From: Pseudomonadota bacterium
Lineage (GTDB): Bacteria; Pseudomonadota; Alphaproteobacteria; Caulobacterales; Caulobacteraceae
Assembly: GCA_018241995.1 (NCBI GenBank)
Contig: JAFECT010000009.1
Location: forward strand, 226,113-290,112
DNA length: 64,000 nt
Direction: 5' to 3'
Below the pieces are notes generated by a model. The model had not been told where the DNA came from and made no database searches. It worked only from the letters and a program-made list of their open reading frames with translations. Numbering within the stretch: position 1 is the first letter of the stretch; each line of letters begins with the position of its first letter. This document shows positions 25,786 through 34,345 of this stretch, piece after piece. A program made the position numbers and the translations under genes.

Positions 25786-26720
25786 TTGCGCGCCTCGTAG
25801 ACCTTGAAGCCGCCCGCTTCCGCCTTCAGCTCGACCGTCGCGAACAGAGGGTTGAGCACGCCCTCATAGGGCAAGTGGCGGTTGGCGACGATCCAGAGCG
25901 AGCCGCCCTTGGCCAGCACCTGGTGCGCGCGGCGGATGAAGGCTTGGCCCAGCGCCTTGTCCTCGGCCCCGCCGTCATGGAAGGGCGGGTTCATCACCAC
26001 GAAGTCGAGGCCCTCGAGCGCGGGCTCGCGACGCACATCGGCCCAATGGAGGCGGGCGCGCGGGTCGTTGATATTGCGGTGCGCGGCCTCGATGGCGCGC
26101 CGGTCGATGTCGATCAGCTCCAGGCCGGTCACCGCCGGGTGGGTCAGCACCGCGCGCGCGATCAGGCCGACGCCACAGCCGAAGTCGGCGCCGCGCCCGG
26201 ACAGGGGCGGCAGGGCCTGGATCAGCAGCAGGCTGCCCGGATCGGGCCGGTCCCAGCTGAACACGCCGGGCTGGCTCCATCCGTCCAGCGCCTCGACCCG
26301 CTGCGGCGCGCCCGCGGCGATGGCGGCGTCCAGGCCTTGCGGTTCGTCGGGCCGAGCGGCGAAGCACAGGCGCTGATGTCGGCGGCCGGTCTCCTCGACC
26401 GCGCAGCCGAAGGCCTTCAGCTCCTTGCCCAGTCGCGACCCACCCTTGTCCTTGGGCGCCATGGCGGTGAGCGCGGCGCCGGGCTTCAACGCTCTCAGCG
26501 CCAGGGCCAGGGCGTAGCGGCGCTCGACCGTGCCCGGCGGCGCGGCCATGACCACGCCATCGAGGCTCGCCGGCGCGATGTCCTCCAGCGCGGCGGACTC
26601 CGGCGTGAGCGGCGAGACCTGAACGGCCCCGGCCGGAACCGTGGCGAGGTCCGGCGGGGGGGAACCGTAGACGCAGAAGGATGGGCCCTGGCTCAAAACG
26701 TCCGCCTCGAAGCGCCGCAA
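25782..26720 (-). CDS. RsmC-like rRNA (guanine-N2) methyltransferase
   Basis: A 312-residue class I SAM methyltransferase with the two-domain RsmC layout: a degenerate N-terminal domain (APPGTVERRYALALALRALK, MAPKDKGGSR) and an active C-terminal domain with GADFGCGVGLIARA (SAM site) and DFVVMNPPFHDGG (N-P-P-F substrate motif). It probably methylates 16S rRNA guanine. The only in-frame candidate start is TTG 26720; coding-like sequence continues about 15 codons further upstream without ATG or GTG before a stop, so the true start may be unusual. It is coupled to rsuA. Confidence 0.85.
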   Translation of the reverse strand: MRRFEADVLSQGPSFCVYGSPPPDLATVPAGAVQVSPLTPESAALEDIAPASLDGVVMAAPPGTVERRYALALALRALKPGAALTAMAPKDKGGSRLGKELKAFGCAVEETGRRHQRLCFAARPDEPQGLDAAIAAGAPQRVEALDGWSQPGVFSWDRPDPGSLLLIQALPPLSGRGADFGCGVGLIARAVLTHPAVTGLELIDIDRRAIEAAHRNINDPRARLHWADVRREPALEGLDFVVMNPPFHDGGAEDKALGQAFIRRAHQVLAKGGSLWIVANRHLPYEGVLNPLFATVELKAEAGGFKVYEARK

Positions 26721-26771
26721 AGCGCGGCGTCCGGGCGAATAGCGGTCAGGCGCCGTCGAAGTCCAGCGCGG

Positions 26772-27527
26772 CTAGTGCTTCGGCTTGACGAACTTCAGGG
26801 CGTACTGATCGGTGTGGCCCTGGATCTCCTTGTCGAAGATCGCGTGGGTATGGTCGTCGCCCGCCTGGCGCAGGAACTTGCCTTCCCCGACCAGCTTGAA
26901 CCCGGCCGCGGTCACCTCCTTAATCACCAGTTCGCGGTTGATGCGGTGCAGCTTGGCGATCTGGGCCTCGGTCAGGTCCGGCGCGCCCTCGTGGTCGATG
27001 ATCACGAACACGCCGCCGGGTTTCAGCGCCGCGAACACCTGGCGGTCGAAGGCCAGGGTGTCGACCTTGCCGTACTCGGCGATCTTCAGGTCGTGGTAGT
27101 TCTGGGTCACCCAGGCGAGATCGAGCGGCTTGGGGAAGGCCACCGTTCCGAACGGCTGCGCATCCACCGAGACATTGGCCAGCTTGCCGTCGGCCAGCAT
27201 GGCCTTGTCCGCCTTCACCGCACCCTTCCAGCCCGCGTTCTCGATGGCGTAGACGTGGCCGTTGGGGCCGACCACGTCGCTCAGCATGCGGGTGAAATAG
27301 CCGCCGCCGGGATAGAATTCGCCCACCGTCATGCCGGGCTTCACGCCCGAGAACCGCAGGGTCTCGGCCGGTCGGCGGATGGCGTCGGTCGCGCGCTGGT
27401 CGGCCGGGCGCGAGGCGTCGGCCACGGCCCTGTCGATGGCGTCGCCCGCCTTGGGCGCGGCCAGGGCAGGCGCGGTCGCCGCGGCGATCAGGACAAGGGC
27501 GACGAGGGCGCGATTGAGGTGACGCAT
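26772..27527 (-). CDS. Exported SAM-dependent methyltransferase-like protein
   Basis: A 251-residue class I methyltransferase-fold protein with a signal peptide (1-23, ending PALA). GMTVGEFYPGGGYFTRMLSD is the SAM-binding motif; AWVTQNYHDL and GGVFVIIDHEGAP follow the fold. Periplasmic methyltransferase-like proteins of this type are common in Caulobacteraceae and Xanthomonadaceae, and their reaction is unknown because SAM is not normally periplasmic. AGGAG precedes the ATG at 27527. It lies upstream of, and in the same direction as, the RsmC/RsuA pair. Confidence 0.85.
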   Translation of the reverse strand: MRHLNRALVALVLIAAATAPALAAPKAGDAIDRAVADASRPADQRATDAIRRPAETLRFSGVKPGMTVGEFYPGGGYFTRMLSDVVGPNGHVYAIENAGWKGAVKADKAMLADGKLANVSVDAQPFGTVAFPKPLDLAWVTQNYHDLKIAEYGKVDTLAFDRQVFAALKPGGVFVIIDHEGAPDLTEAQIAKLHRINRELVIKEVTAAGFKLVGEGKFLRQAGDDHTHAIFDKEIQGHTDQYALKFVKPKH

Positions 27528-27693
27528 GGAAGGCTCCTGCTCGAGGACGGGATGGATCGGTCTGGTCGGGAGCTTGATCCCCCGGTTCCGGCGCTTCTGC
27601 TATGGTGAATAGCACAAGATCGGCGCGGCCAGGTCAAGAGCGTGCGATCATGCTCGACGGCGAACGATCGGGAGCGCTTGAGCTTTTGGAGAA

Positions 27694-27770
27694 TGGCGCA
27701 CCCGACACGATTCGAACGTGTGACCTTTGCCTTCGGAGGGCAACGCTCTATCCAGCTGAGCTACGGGTGC
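27694..27770 (-). tRNA. tRNA-Arg (anticodon CCG)
   Basis: A 77-base tRNA with encoded CCA. Read on the minus strand: acceptor GCACCCG / CGGGTGC, D arm AGCTCAGCTGGATAGAGC with A20 (arginine identity element), anticodon loop CTCCGAA with CCG, and T arm CACACGTTCGAATCGTGT-like helix. It reads codon CGG. It stands alone between two protein genes. Confidence 0.96.
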
Positions 27771-27889
27771 GTGGCCGGTGCGGAGAGGTTTTCCGAACCG
27801 GGAGCGGACCCTTACAGGAAAGGCCGAGCGGCCTCAATCCCGCGATTGCGATCGAGGCCGCCCGCTCGGGCGACGCCCTGCCCTAGGCG

Positions 27890-28258
27890 CTAGTACAGCA
27901 CCCGCACGTTGCACTGGAACGGCAGATGCGCGTCCATGCCCGGACGGACCTGATCCAGCGGCTTCATCGGCGCCGACAGGCGGTACTCCTGATAGGGCCC
28001 GTGGCCGATGTTGTAGCGGATCCGCGCGCCGGCCTTGATCGGGCGGCCGGAGACATTGACCAGCACCAGCTTGTTGTCGAACGACGCGCAAGCGATCGAG
28101 CGCTCGGAGCTGTAGGCCAGCGGGTTGCTGTAGTCGGTGTAGGAATTGCCGCTGTAGGCGCCCGGCGCGCTGGTCGGCAGCGGGGCGGCGGCGGCGGAGA
28201 GGGCGGAAAAACCGAACGCGGCGACAGTCACTGCCGCGATAAGCACGGACTTGGTCAT
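27890..28258 (-). CDS. Secreted protein, downstream member of a tandem paralog pair
   Basis: A 122-residue exported protein (signal peptide ending LSAAAA). The core [39 protein letters not shown] and the end FQCNVRVLY is shared in pattern with the gene at 28383-28784 (C--ln-rlmLVNVSG, RYalG, Y-LraPl, F-C---vr). Two cysteines flank the domain and may form a disulphide. GGAGGA lies 6 bases before the ATG. Unknown family; probably a small beta-sandwich in the periplasm. Confidence 0.75.
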   Translation of the reverse strand: MTKSVLIAAVTVAAFGFSALSAAAAPLPTSAPGAYSGNSYTDYSNPLAYSSERSIACASFDNKLVLVNVSGRPIKAGARIRYNIGHGPYQEYRLSAPMKPLDQVRPGMDAHLPFQCNVRVLY

Positions 28259-28310
28259 GACACATCCTCCGAAGGTCTGATCGGAACGCTCAAGGCTTAG
28301 GCTCGCCTCG

Positions 28311-28340
28311 GCCGCACGGCAACGCACGATGCCGTGCGGC
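28311..28340. terminator. Hairpin between the tandem paralogs
   Basis: Perfect 11-base stem GCCGCACGGCA / TGCCGTGCGGC with an 8-base loop, no U tract. It lies between the stop at 28383 and the ATG at 28258 on the minus strand, so it could terminate the first gene or stabilise or attenuate read-through to the second. Confidence 0.5.
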
Positions 28341-28382
28341 GCGCCCAACGGCGTCAGCCATGCTGCGAACGGGCGGTTCCGA

Positions 28383-28784
28383 CTAGAAGCGGACGGCGGC
28401 CGCGCAGTCGAAGCGGTCGCCGACGGCCTCGGGCAGGGAAATGCCCTCACCGGCGGGGAGCGGCGCACGCAGCTGGTAGGTGTGGGCCGGGGCCTTGCCG
28501 AGCGCGTAGCGCAGGGAGGCGTGTGCCGGGAATGTCGTGCCCGAGACATTGACCAGCATCAGCCGGCCGTTCAGCCGCTGGCACCGCACCCGGCCGTCGC
28601 GCAGCTGGCTGTCCGTGCCGCGGTCGCCGGTGGGGCCGGAGGCATAGGCGCCGTTGTAGGGGCCGTCGGCGGCAGGGCCGCGGGTGGCGGCGGTCATGTA
28701 GGGACCCCCGGTCGCGGGCGCGCCGGCCTGGGCGGCGGCGGCGGCGAGGGTGAAGGCGGAAGCGAGAAGCAACGCGGTCTTCAT
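28383..28784 (-). CDS. Secreted protein, upstream member of a tandem paralog pair
   Basis: A 133-residue exported protein (signal peptide 1-20, ending AAAQA). After a Gly/Pro-rich stretch the domain RVRCQRLNGRLMLVNVSGTT, SLRYALGKAPAHTYQLRAPL and FDCAAAVRF parallels the downstream paralog at 27890-28258, with the same cysteine placement. Family unrecognised. The pair probably arose by local duplication. The start ATG has GGAGACC upstream. Confidence 0.75.
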   Translation of the reverse strand: MKTALLLASAFTLAAAAAQAGAPATGGPYMTAATRGPAADGPYNGAYASGPTGDRGTDSQLRDGRVRCQRLNGRLMLVNVSGTTFPAHASLRYALGKAPAHTYQLRAPLPAGEGISLPEAVGDRFDCAAAVRF

Positions 28785-28878
28785 GGCGGTCTCCCATAGC
28801 TGAAGTAACGACGTTACGCCCGCCGCGCCCCGCCTACAACCAGGAAGGGCATGCTGTCACCGAACGGAGACGGCCGCC

Positions 28879-29841
28879 TCAGTCGCGCGTCGGATCCTGC
28901 GCATTCGGGTCGCCGTAGGTCAGGGACATGAACACGTCCTCAAGGTCGGGATCCTCGGTGGCGATGTCCTTGATGTGCAGGCCCGCGGCGCGCACGGCGG
29001 CCAGCACCTGCTCCACGCTCGAGTGGCCGGTGCGGTAGGTGACCGAGAAGGCGCCGCCGTTGCGCAGCCTGGCCTCGAAGCCCTTCAGCTCCGGCGCGGC
29101 CTTCAGCGGCTCCTCGGGCGTCACCACGACCGAGCGGGTGTCGAGGCGCTTCAGCAGCTGGCCGGTCGGTTCGCAGGCCACCACCTCGCCGCGGTTGACG
29201 ATGGCGATGGTGTCGCAGAGCTCCTGCGCCTCCTCGAGGTAGTGGGTGGTCAGCAGGATGGTCACGCCCTCGGCGTTCAGCTTGCGCACATAGGCCCAGA
29301 GCTGGCGGCGCAGTTCCACGTCCACGCCCGCGGTCGGCTCGTCGAGGATCAGCACCGGCGGGTTGTGCACCAGGGCCTTGGCCACCATCAGCCGCCGTTT
29401 CATGCCGCCCGACAGCTGGCGCACATAGGCGTTGGCCTTGTCAGCCAGGCCCAAGGCCTCCAGCAGTTCGAGCGTGCGCCGCTCGCCCTTGGGCACGCCG
29501 TAGAGCCCGGCCTGAACCTCCAGCGCCTCCTTGGGCGTGAAGAACACGTCGGCCGCCAGCTCCTGCGGCACCACGCCCAGGGCGGCGCGTGCGTCGCGAG
29601 GGCGCTCGTCGATGTCGCGGCCCCAGATGCAGGCCTTGCCCTCGCTCTTCCTAGTCAGGCCCGCCAGGATGTTGATCAGGGTCGACTTGCCGGCGCCGTT
29701 CGGGCCCAAAAGGCCGAACATCGAGCCGCGCGGAATCTTCAGGTCCACGCCCTTCAGCGCGGTCTTCGGCGGGGTCGACTTGCCGGCGGGGTAGGTCTTG
29801 ACGAGGCCGGAGACTTCCAGCGCGTACTCGGGCAGGTCCAT
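28879..29841 (-). CDS. ABC transporter ATP-binding protein (ABC-2 type, orphan)
   Basis: A 320-residue ABC ATPase of the DrrA/CcmA-like exporter group. Walker A GPNGAGKSTL, signature RQLSGGMKRRLMVAKAL, Walker B VLILDEPTAGVD and the H-loop TTHYLEE are intact. The C-terminal 80 residues form the accessory domain typical of ABC-2 exporters. ATG 29841 (MDLPEYALEVSGLVKTYPAG) is the sensible start. No permease gene is adjacent on either side, so the partner lies elsewhere or was lost. Substrate unknown (drug, polysaccharide or lipid export in relatives). Confidence 0.93.
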   Translation of the reverse strand: MDLPEYALEVSGLVKTYPAGKSTPPKTALKGVDLKIPRGSMFGLLGPNGAGKSTLINILAGLTRKSEGKACIWGRDIDERPRDARAALGVVPQELAADVFFTPKEALEVQAGLYGVPKGERRTLELLEALGLADKANAYVRQLSGGMKRRLMVAKALVHNPPVLILDEPTAGVDVELRRQLWAYVRKLNAEGVTILLTTHYLEEAQELCDTIAIVNRGEVVACEPTGQLLKRLDTRSVVVTPEEPLKAAPELKGFEARLRNGGAFSVTYRTGHSSVEQVLAAVRAAGLHIKDIATEDPDLEDVFMSLTYGDPNAQDPTRD

Positions 29842-29980
29842 GGGCGGTCCGGAGGGGCGGCGCAACGCGGTCGGACCGGCTCGCCGAAATTGACGGGATG
29901 AGATGCGCCGCATAGGTATGCCGCCCGAACCGGGCCGCCAAGACCCGTCCCCGTTTCCGCAGCTTTTCCGGGCCTGAGCC

Positions 29981-30226
29981 ATGTCGAACGACACCACCGC
30001 CTTCCCGCCGCCCGAGGTCATCGTGGTGCGGTCCAAGCGCGTGGCCTGCGACGGCGGCGGCGGGGCTCTGGGCCACCCGCTGGTCTATATGGAAATGGGC
30101 GACGAGGACTTCGTGGAGTGCGGCTACTGCGACCGCCGCTTCGAGCTGGCGCCCGACGCCGATCACCACGGCCACGAGACGGAATTCGCCGACCCGGCGG
30201 CCAACGATCCGGATTCGATCGACTAA
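29981..30226 (+). CDS. Zinc-finger (zf-CHCC, NDUFS6-like) protein
   Basis: An 81-residue protein with the zf-CHCC fold: VACDGGGGALGHPLVYMEMG then FVECGYCDRRFEL, giving Cys, His, Cys, Cys zinc ligands. In alphaproteobacteria and mitochondria this domain is found in the NDUFS6 subunit of respiratory complex I; many bacterial copies are free-standing. A polar acidic C terminus follows. The stop lies at a hairpin shared with the convergent DUF2007 gene. Confidence 0.88.
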   Translation: MSNDTTAFPPPEVIVVRSKRVACDGGGGALGHPLVYMEMGDEDFVECGYCDRRFELAPDADHHGHETEFADPAANDPDSID

Positions 30227-30274
30227 GAGCCCCTCCTGCAAAAGTGGCTCCCACTTTTGCGCCGGAAGGGCTCT
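30226..30274. terminator. Nested hairpin between convergent genes
   Basis: An inner 10-base perfect stem GCAAAAGTGG / CCACTTTTGC (30238-30260, loop CTC) inside an outer 7-base arm AGAGCCC / GGGCTCT. It sits exactly between convergent stops. AT-bearing inner stems of this form recur as intergenic elements in alphaproteobacteria (recollection). Confidence 0.65.
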
Positions 30275-30281
30275 CGCTAAA

Positions 30282-30515
30282 TCACAAAGGCGGGTTCGGA
30301 GGCGCGTGCGGGTCGTCCAGGCCTAACTCCTTCAGCACCCTGCGGGCCTGGCGTTCGTCGTCCTCGTCGACCATCAGGCGCATGCGGATCGCCGCCCCGC
30401 CGAAGATGGACCCGGCGGCGGTGTCGAACACGAAGCTCTCGATGCCCGCGTCGGTCAGGGCCGCGCGCAGGGCCGAGAGGCGGACCGGGTCGCTCAGGCG
30501 TTCGATTTCGACCAT
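30282..30515 (-). CDS. DUF2007 (putative signal-transducing) protein
   Basis: A 77-residue protein with the DUF2007 pattern: ERLSDPVRLSALRAALTDAG, IESFVFDTAAGSIFGGAAIR, RLMVDEDDERQARRVLKELG. The domain is a small ferredoxin-like fold of unknown ligand. The ATG at 30515 starts 15 bases from the divergent gloA start, so the two promoters must overlap or be shared. No good ribosome site precedes it. Confidence 0.85.
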   Translation of the reverse strand: MVEIERLSDPVRLSALRAALTDAGIESFVFDTAAGSIFGGAAIRMRLMVDEDDERQARRVLKELGLDDPHAPPNPPL

Positions 30516-30530
30516 TCGACGGAGGCTTTC

Positions 30531-30971
30531 ATGCGCTACCTGCACACCATGGTCCGGGTAAAGGACCTGGACCAGTCGCTAGACTTCTATTGCAACAAGC
30601 TGGGCCTCGTGGAGGTCAAGCGCAACGCCTACGAACAGGGCCGCTTCACCCTGGTGTTCCTGGCCGCGCCCGAGGATGTGGAACAGGCCAGGGCGGGCTC
30701 GGCCCCGATGGTCGAGCTGACGTTCAACTGGGACCCGGAGGACTACGACGGCGGGCGCAACTTCGGCCACCTGGCCTATGAGGTCGACGACATCTACGCG
30801 AGCTGCGCTCACCTGCAGGCTGGGGGCGTGACCATCAACCGGCCGCCGCGCGACGGGCGCATGGCCTTCGTCCGTTCGCCGGACGGCATTTCGGTGGAGC
30901 TGCTACAGAAGGGTGGGCGGCTTGATCCGGCCGAGCCCTGGGTTTCCATGCCGAATGTCGGCGTTTGGTAG
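30531..30971 (+). CDS. gloA: Glyoxalase I (lactoylglutathione lyase)
   Basis: A 146-residue glyoxalase I that converts the methylglyoxal-glutathione hemithioacetal to lactoylglutathione. Metal ligands are readable: His5 (YLHTMVRV), Glu62 (MVELTFNW), His80 (GHLAYEV) and Glu123 (VELLQKG). DFYCNKLGLVEVKRNAYEQG is the usual subunit-interface segment. Length and the absence of the long insertion fit the Ni/Co-dependent bacterial form. GGAGG lies just upstream of the ATG. Confidence 0.95.
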   Translation: MRYLHTMVRVKDLDQSLDFYCNKLGLVEVKRNAYEQGRFTLVFLAAPEDVEQARAGSAPMVELTFNWDPEDYDGGRNFGHLAYEVDDIYASCAHLQAGGVTINRPPRDGRMAFVRSPDGISVELLQKGGRLDPAEPWVSMPNVGVW

Positions 30972-30985
30972 CCCCTTAAAGCGAC

Positions 30986-31014
30986 GCCGCCGCGGACCGG
31001 GGTCCTGCGGCGGC
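30986..31014 (+). terminator. Long GC hairpin after gloA
   Basis: Stem GCCGCCGC-GGACC pairing with GGTCC-(T)-GCGGCGGC, 13 base pairs with one bulge and a 2-base loop, 15 bases after the gloA stop. No U tract. The position supports termination of gloA transcription. Confidence 0.65.
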
Positions 31015-31068
31015 GCTAAGCTTGGAAACTGAGATGCTCAAGGCCTCGAAGGGCCTCGAAATTCAGTC

Positions 31069-31155
31069 TCAGCCGAACATCTTGTGCCAGACCGAGCAGG
31101 CCGAGAGGCCGTAGGTCATGCCAAGGATGGCGGCGATATAGAGAGCTTTTTTCAT
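31069..31155 (-). CDS. 28-residue lipoprotein (entericidin-like size)
   Basis: A tiny gene: ATG at 31155 preceded by GGAGGAGG with ideal spacing. The peptide begins MKKALYIAAILGMTYGLSAC, a textbook signal peptide with lipobox LSAC (Cys 20), followed by only eight residues, SVWHKMFG. Acylation at the Cys would leave a nine-residue lipopeptide. Size and plan recall entericidins but the tail differs. Dyad sequences between 31030 and 31068 may terminate it. It lies divergently 130 bases from polA. Confidence 0.72.
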   Translation of the reverse strand: MKKALYIAAILGMTYGLSACSVWHKMFG

Positions 31156-31284
31156 CACGGGTTCCTCCTCCGCAGGGGGACGTTAACCCAAGCGGAACGC
31201 CCGCGCCACCCGATTGGTCCCATCGCCTGCGGTGTTTATGCGCGCCCGGTGACGGGCGGGTTCGGCGCGCCTATGTTCCCCGCC

Positions 31285-34149
31285 ATGACCGACACGCTCT
31301 CGCCTGACGCCGCCTCCGAGCCTGAAACCGCTTCGCGCCCGCTCACCCAAGACGGCCCGGCGATCCGCCTCTTCCTGATCGACGGTTCGGGCTACATCTT
31401 CCGCGCCTATCACGCCCTGCCGCCGCTGACGCGCAAGTCGGACGGCCTGCCGATCGGGGCGGTGTCGGGCTTCTGCAACATGCTGTGGAAGTTCCTGCAG
31501 GAGACCAAGGGCTCGGAGGCCCCGACTCACCTCGCGGTCATTTTCGACGCGTCCGAGAAGACGTTCCGCAACGACCTCTACGACCAGTACAAGGCCCATC
31601 GCCCGCCGCCGCCGGAGGACCTGATCCCGCAGTTCCCGCTGGTGCGCGAGGCGACCCGCGCCTTCGGCCTGCCGTGCGTGGAGCTCGCCGGCTACGAGGC
31701 CGACGACCTGATCGCCACCTATGCCTGCCAGGTCGAGGCCATGGGCGGGGAGACGGTGATCGTCTCGTCCGACAAGGACCTGATGCAGCTGGTCCGCGAC
31801 AAGGTCTCGATGTTCGATCCGATGAAGAACATGAAGATCGGGCGCGAGCAGGTGATCGAGAAGTTCGGCGTGCCGCCCGAGCTGGTGGTCGACGCCCAGT
31901 CCCTGATCGGCGACAGCGTGGACAATGTGCCGGGCGCGCCGGGCATCGGCCCGAAAACGGCCGCGCAGCTGCTGCTGGAATACGGCGACCTCGACTCCGT
32001 CCTGGCCCGCGCGGGAGAGATCAAGCAGGAGAAGCGCCGCCAGACCCTCATCGACTTCGCCGACCAGATCCGCCTGTCGCGTGAGCTTGTGCGCCTGACC
32101 TGCGACGCGCCCGTACCCGAGCCCATCGAGGACTTCGGCGTGCGCCACCCGGACCCCGAGGCCCTGGCCGCCTTCTTCGAAAAGATGGAGTTCCGCTCCC
32201 TGGCCCGCCGGGTCGGCGACGGCAAGGTGGAGGCCAAGGCGCCCACGCCGGAGGGCGCGACTGTCGTGCAGGTCCCGAGCGCGCCGGCGGCGGCCGGCGA
32301 CCACACCTTCGACATCGACAGGTACGAGTGCGTCCAGACCCTGGAGCAGCTCGACAAGTGGATCGCGCGCGGGTTTGAGGCGGGGGTGATCGGCTTCGAC
32401 ACCGAGACCGACGCCCTGTCGTCCAGCCGCGCCAACATCTGCGGCCTGTCGCTTGCCACAGGCCCGAACCTGGCCTGCTACGTGCCGCTGGGCCACTGCG
32501 CCGAGGACGGCCTGGCGCTGATGGGCACAGAGATCACCCAGCTTGACTGCAAGTCGGCCATTGAGCGCCTGAAGCCCCTGCTGGAAAGCCCGGCGGTGCT
32601 GAAGGTCGGCCAGAACATCAAGTACGACCTGGCTGTGATGCGCCGCTACGGTGTCGAGGTCGGCCCGATCGACGACACCATGCTGATGTCCTACGTGCTG
32701 GAGCAGGGTCACCACGGCCACGGCATGGACGAGTTGTCGGAGCTGTTCCTCGGCCACAAGCCCATTGAATTCAAGGCGGTGGCGGGGACCGGCAAAGCGC
32801 AGAAGAGCTTCAAGCACGTCGAGCTGAAGCCGGCGACCTGCTACGCCGCGGAGGACGCGGACGTGACGCTGCGCCTATGGCAGGCGCTCAAGCCCCGGCT
32901 GGCGCGCGAGGGCCTGGCCACGGTCTACGAGACCCTCGAGCGGGGCATGCCCGCGGTGCTCGCCGAGATGGAGCTGAACGGCATCCGCGTCGATCCGGAG
33001 CGGCTGCGCATCCTCTCCAACGCGTTCGGCAAGGGCATGGCCGAATTCGAGGCCCGCGCCCACGAACTGGCCGGGCGCCCCTTCAACCTCGGCAGCCCCA
33101 AGCAGATCGGCGACATCCTGTTCGGCGAGCTGGGCCTGCCCGGCGGTAAAAAGACCGCCACGGGCGCGTTCGGCACCGACGCCTCGATCCTGGAGGAGCT
33201 GGCCCAGAGCCACGAACTGCCGCGCGTGCTGCTGGAATGGCGCCAGCTGTCCAAGCTCAAGGGCACCTACACCGACAACCTGGTCGCCGCCGCCGACGAG
33301 AAGACCTCGCGCGTGCACACCTCATTCCAGCTGGCTGCGTCCTCGACCGGGCGCCTGGCCTCGTCGGACCCGAACCTGCAGAACATCCCGATCCGCACCG
33401 AGATCGGCCGCCAGATTCGGACCGCCTTCGTGGCCGGCCCCGGCAATGTGCTGATCTCGGCCGACTACTCCCAGATCGAGCTGCGCATCCTGGCCCACAT
33501 GGGCGACATCCCGCAGCTGAAGGCCGCCTTCGCCGCGGGGCAGGACATCCATGCCTCCACCGCGTCCGAGATGTTCGGCGTGCCGATCGAGGGCATGCCG
33601 TCGGAGACGCGGCGCCGCGCCAAGGCCATCAACTTCGGCATCGTCTACGGCATCTCGGCCTTCGGCCTGTCCAACCAGCTGGGCATCCCCCGGGAAGAGG
33701 CTGCGGCCTACATCGTCACCTATTTCGAGCGCTTCCCCGGCATCAAGACCTACATGGACGCGACCAAGGCCCTGGTGCGCGAACAGGGCTTCGTGACCAC
33801 CCTGTTCGGGCGGCGGGTGAATATCCCGGAGATCCGCTCCTCCAACGTCGGCCACCGCCAGTTCGCCGAGCGTGCGGCCATCAATGCCCCGATCCAGGGC
33901 ACGGCGGCCGACATTATCCGCCGGGCCATGATGAGAATGCCTCAGGCCCTGCGCGACGCGGGCCTTGAGACCAAGATGCTGCTGCAGGTCCACGACGAAC
34001 TGGTGTTCGAGGCGCCGGAGGCCGAGGCCGAGAAGGCGGCAGCCCTGATCCGCAAGGTGATGGAGCGGGCGGCCGAGCCGGCGGTGTCGCTGAGCGTGCC
34101 CCTGGTCGTCGACGCCCGCTGGGCCAAGAACTGGGACGAGGCGCACTAA
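31285..34149 (+). CDS. polA: DNA polymerase I
   Basis: A 954-residue three-domain DNA polymerase I for Okazaki-fragment processing and repair. 5' nuclease domain (about 26-290, LFLIDGSGYIFRAYHALPPL, YEADDLIAT, SSDKDLMQLV, GDSVDNVPGAPGIGPKTA); 3'-5' exonuclease domain (about 330-530) with intact FDTETDALS at about 370, so proofreading is probably retained; polymerase domain with motif A ADYSQIELRILAH (about 726), motif B RRRAKAINFGIVYGISAFGL (about 775) and motif C QVHDELVFEAP (about 900). ATG 31285 matches family length; longer readings cross the small lipoprotein gene. Confidence 0.98.
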   Translation: MTDTLSPDAASEPETASRPLTQDGPAIRLFLIDGSGYIFRAYHALPPLTRKSDGLPIGAVSGFCNMLWKFLQETKGSEAPTHLAVIFDASEKTFRNDLYDQYKAHRPPPPEDLIPQFPLVREATRAFGLPCVELAGYEADDLIATYACQVEAMGGETVIVSSDKDLMQLVRDKVSMFDPMKNMKIGREQVIEKFGVPPELVVDAQSLIGDSVDNVPGAPGIGPKTAAQLLLEYGDLDSVLARAGEIKQEKRRQTLIDFADQIRLSRELVRLTCDAPVPEPIEDFGVRHPDPEALAAFFEKMEFRSLARRVGDGKVEAKAPTPEGATVVQVPSAPAAAGDHTFDIDRYECVQTLEQLDKWIARGFEAGVIGFDTETDALSSSRANICGLSLATGPNLACYVPLGHCAEDGLALMGTEITQLDCKSAIERLKPLLESPAVLKVGQNIKYDLAVMRRYGVEVGPIDDTMLMSYVLEQGHHGHGMDELSELFLGHKPIEFKAVAGTGKAQKSFKHVELKPATCYAAEDADVTLRLWQALKPRLAREGLATVYETLERGMPAVLAEMELNGIRVDPERLRILSNAFGKGMAEFEARAHELAGRPFNLGSPKQIGDILFGELGLPGGKKTATGAFGTDASILEELAQSHELPRVLLEWRQLSKLKGTYTDNLVAAADEKTSRVHTSFQLAASSTGRLASSDPNLQNIPIRTEIGRQIRTAFVAGPGNVLISADYSQIELRILAHMGDIPQLKAAFAAGQDIHASTASEMFGVPIEGMPSETRRRAKAINFGIVYGISAFGLSNQLGIPREEAAAYIVTYFERFPGIKTYMDATKALVREQGFVTTLFGRRVNIPEIRSSNVGHRQFAERAAINAPIQGTAADIIRRAMMRMPQALRDAGLETKMLLQVHDELVFEAPEAEAEKAAALIRKVMERAAEPAVSLSVPLVVDARWAKNWDEAH

Positions 34150-34182
34150 CCCGCGAACGGGGGTCTGCTTTTCACCGTTTTC

Positions 34183-34315
34183 CCGGCGAAGGCCGGGACC
34201 CAGACCGATCCCGACGTAGGTCGGGACCCAGCGAGAATTGGTTCAACTCGCAGCAAAGTGTCTTTGCTGGCCACCGGCCTTCGCCGGTGTGGGTCTGGGC
34301 CCCGGCCTTCGCCGG
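34183..34315. repeat. Intergenic inverted-repeat cluster (REP-like)
   Basis: A 22-base arm at 34183-34204 (CCGGCGAAGGCCGGGACCCAGA) has an inverted copy at 34294-34315 with one mismatch. Inside lie two smaller hairpins: TCCCGAC/GTCGGGA at 34209-34226 and ACCGGC/GCCGGT at 34273-34288. The CGGCGAAGGCCGGG word is a frequent intergenic repeat in Caulobacter-type genomes (recollection). It fills most of the gap between convergent polA and the next gene. Confidence 0.7.
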
Positions 34316-34345
34316 GGACACGGTGTTTGGTGGCCCGTGAACGGC

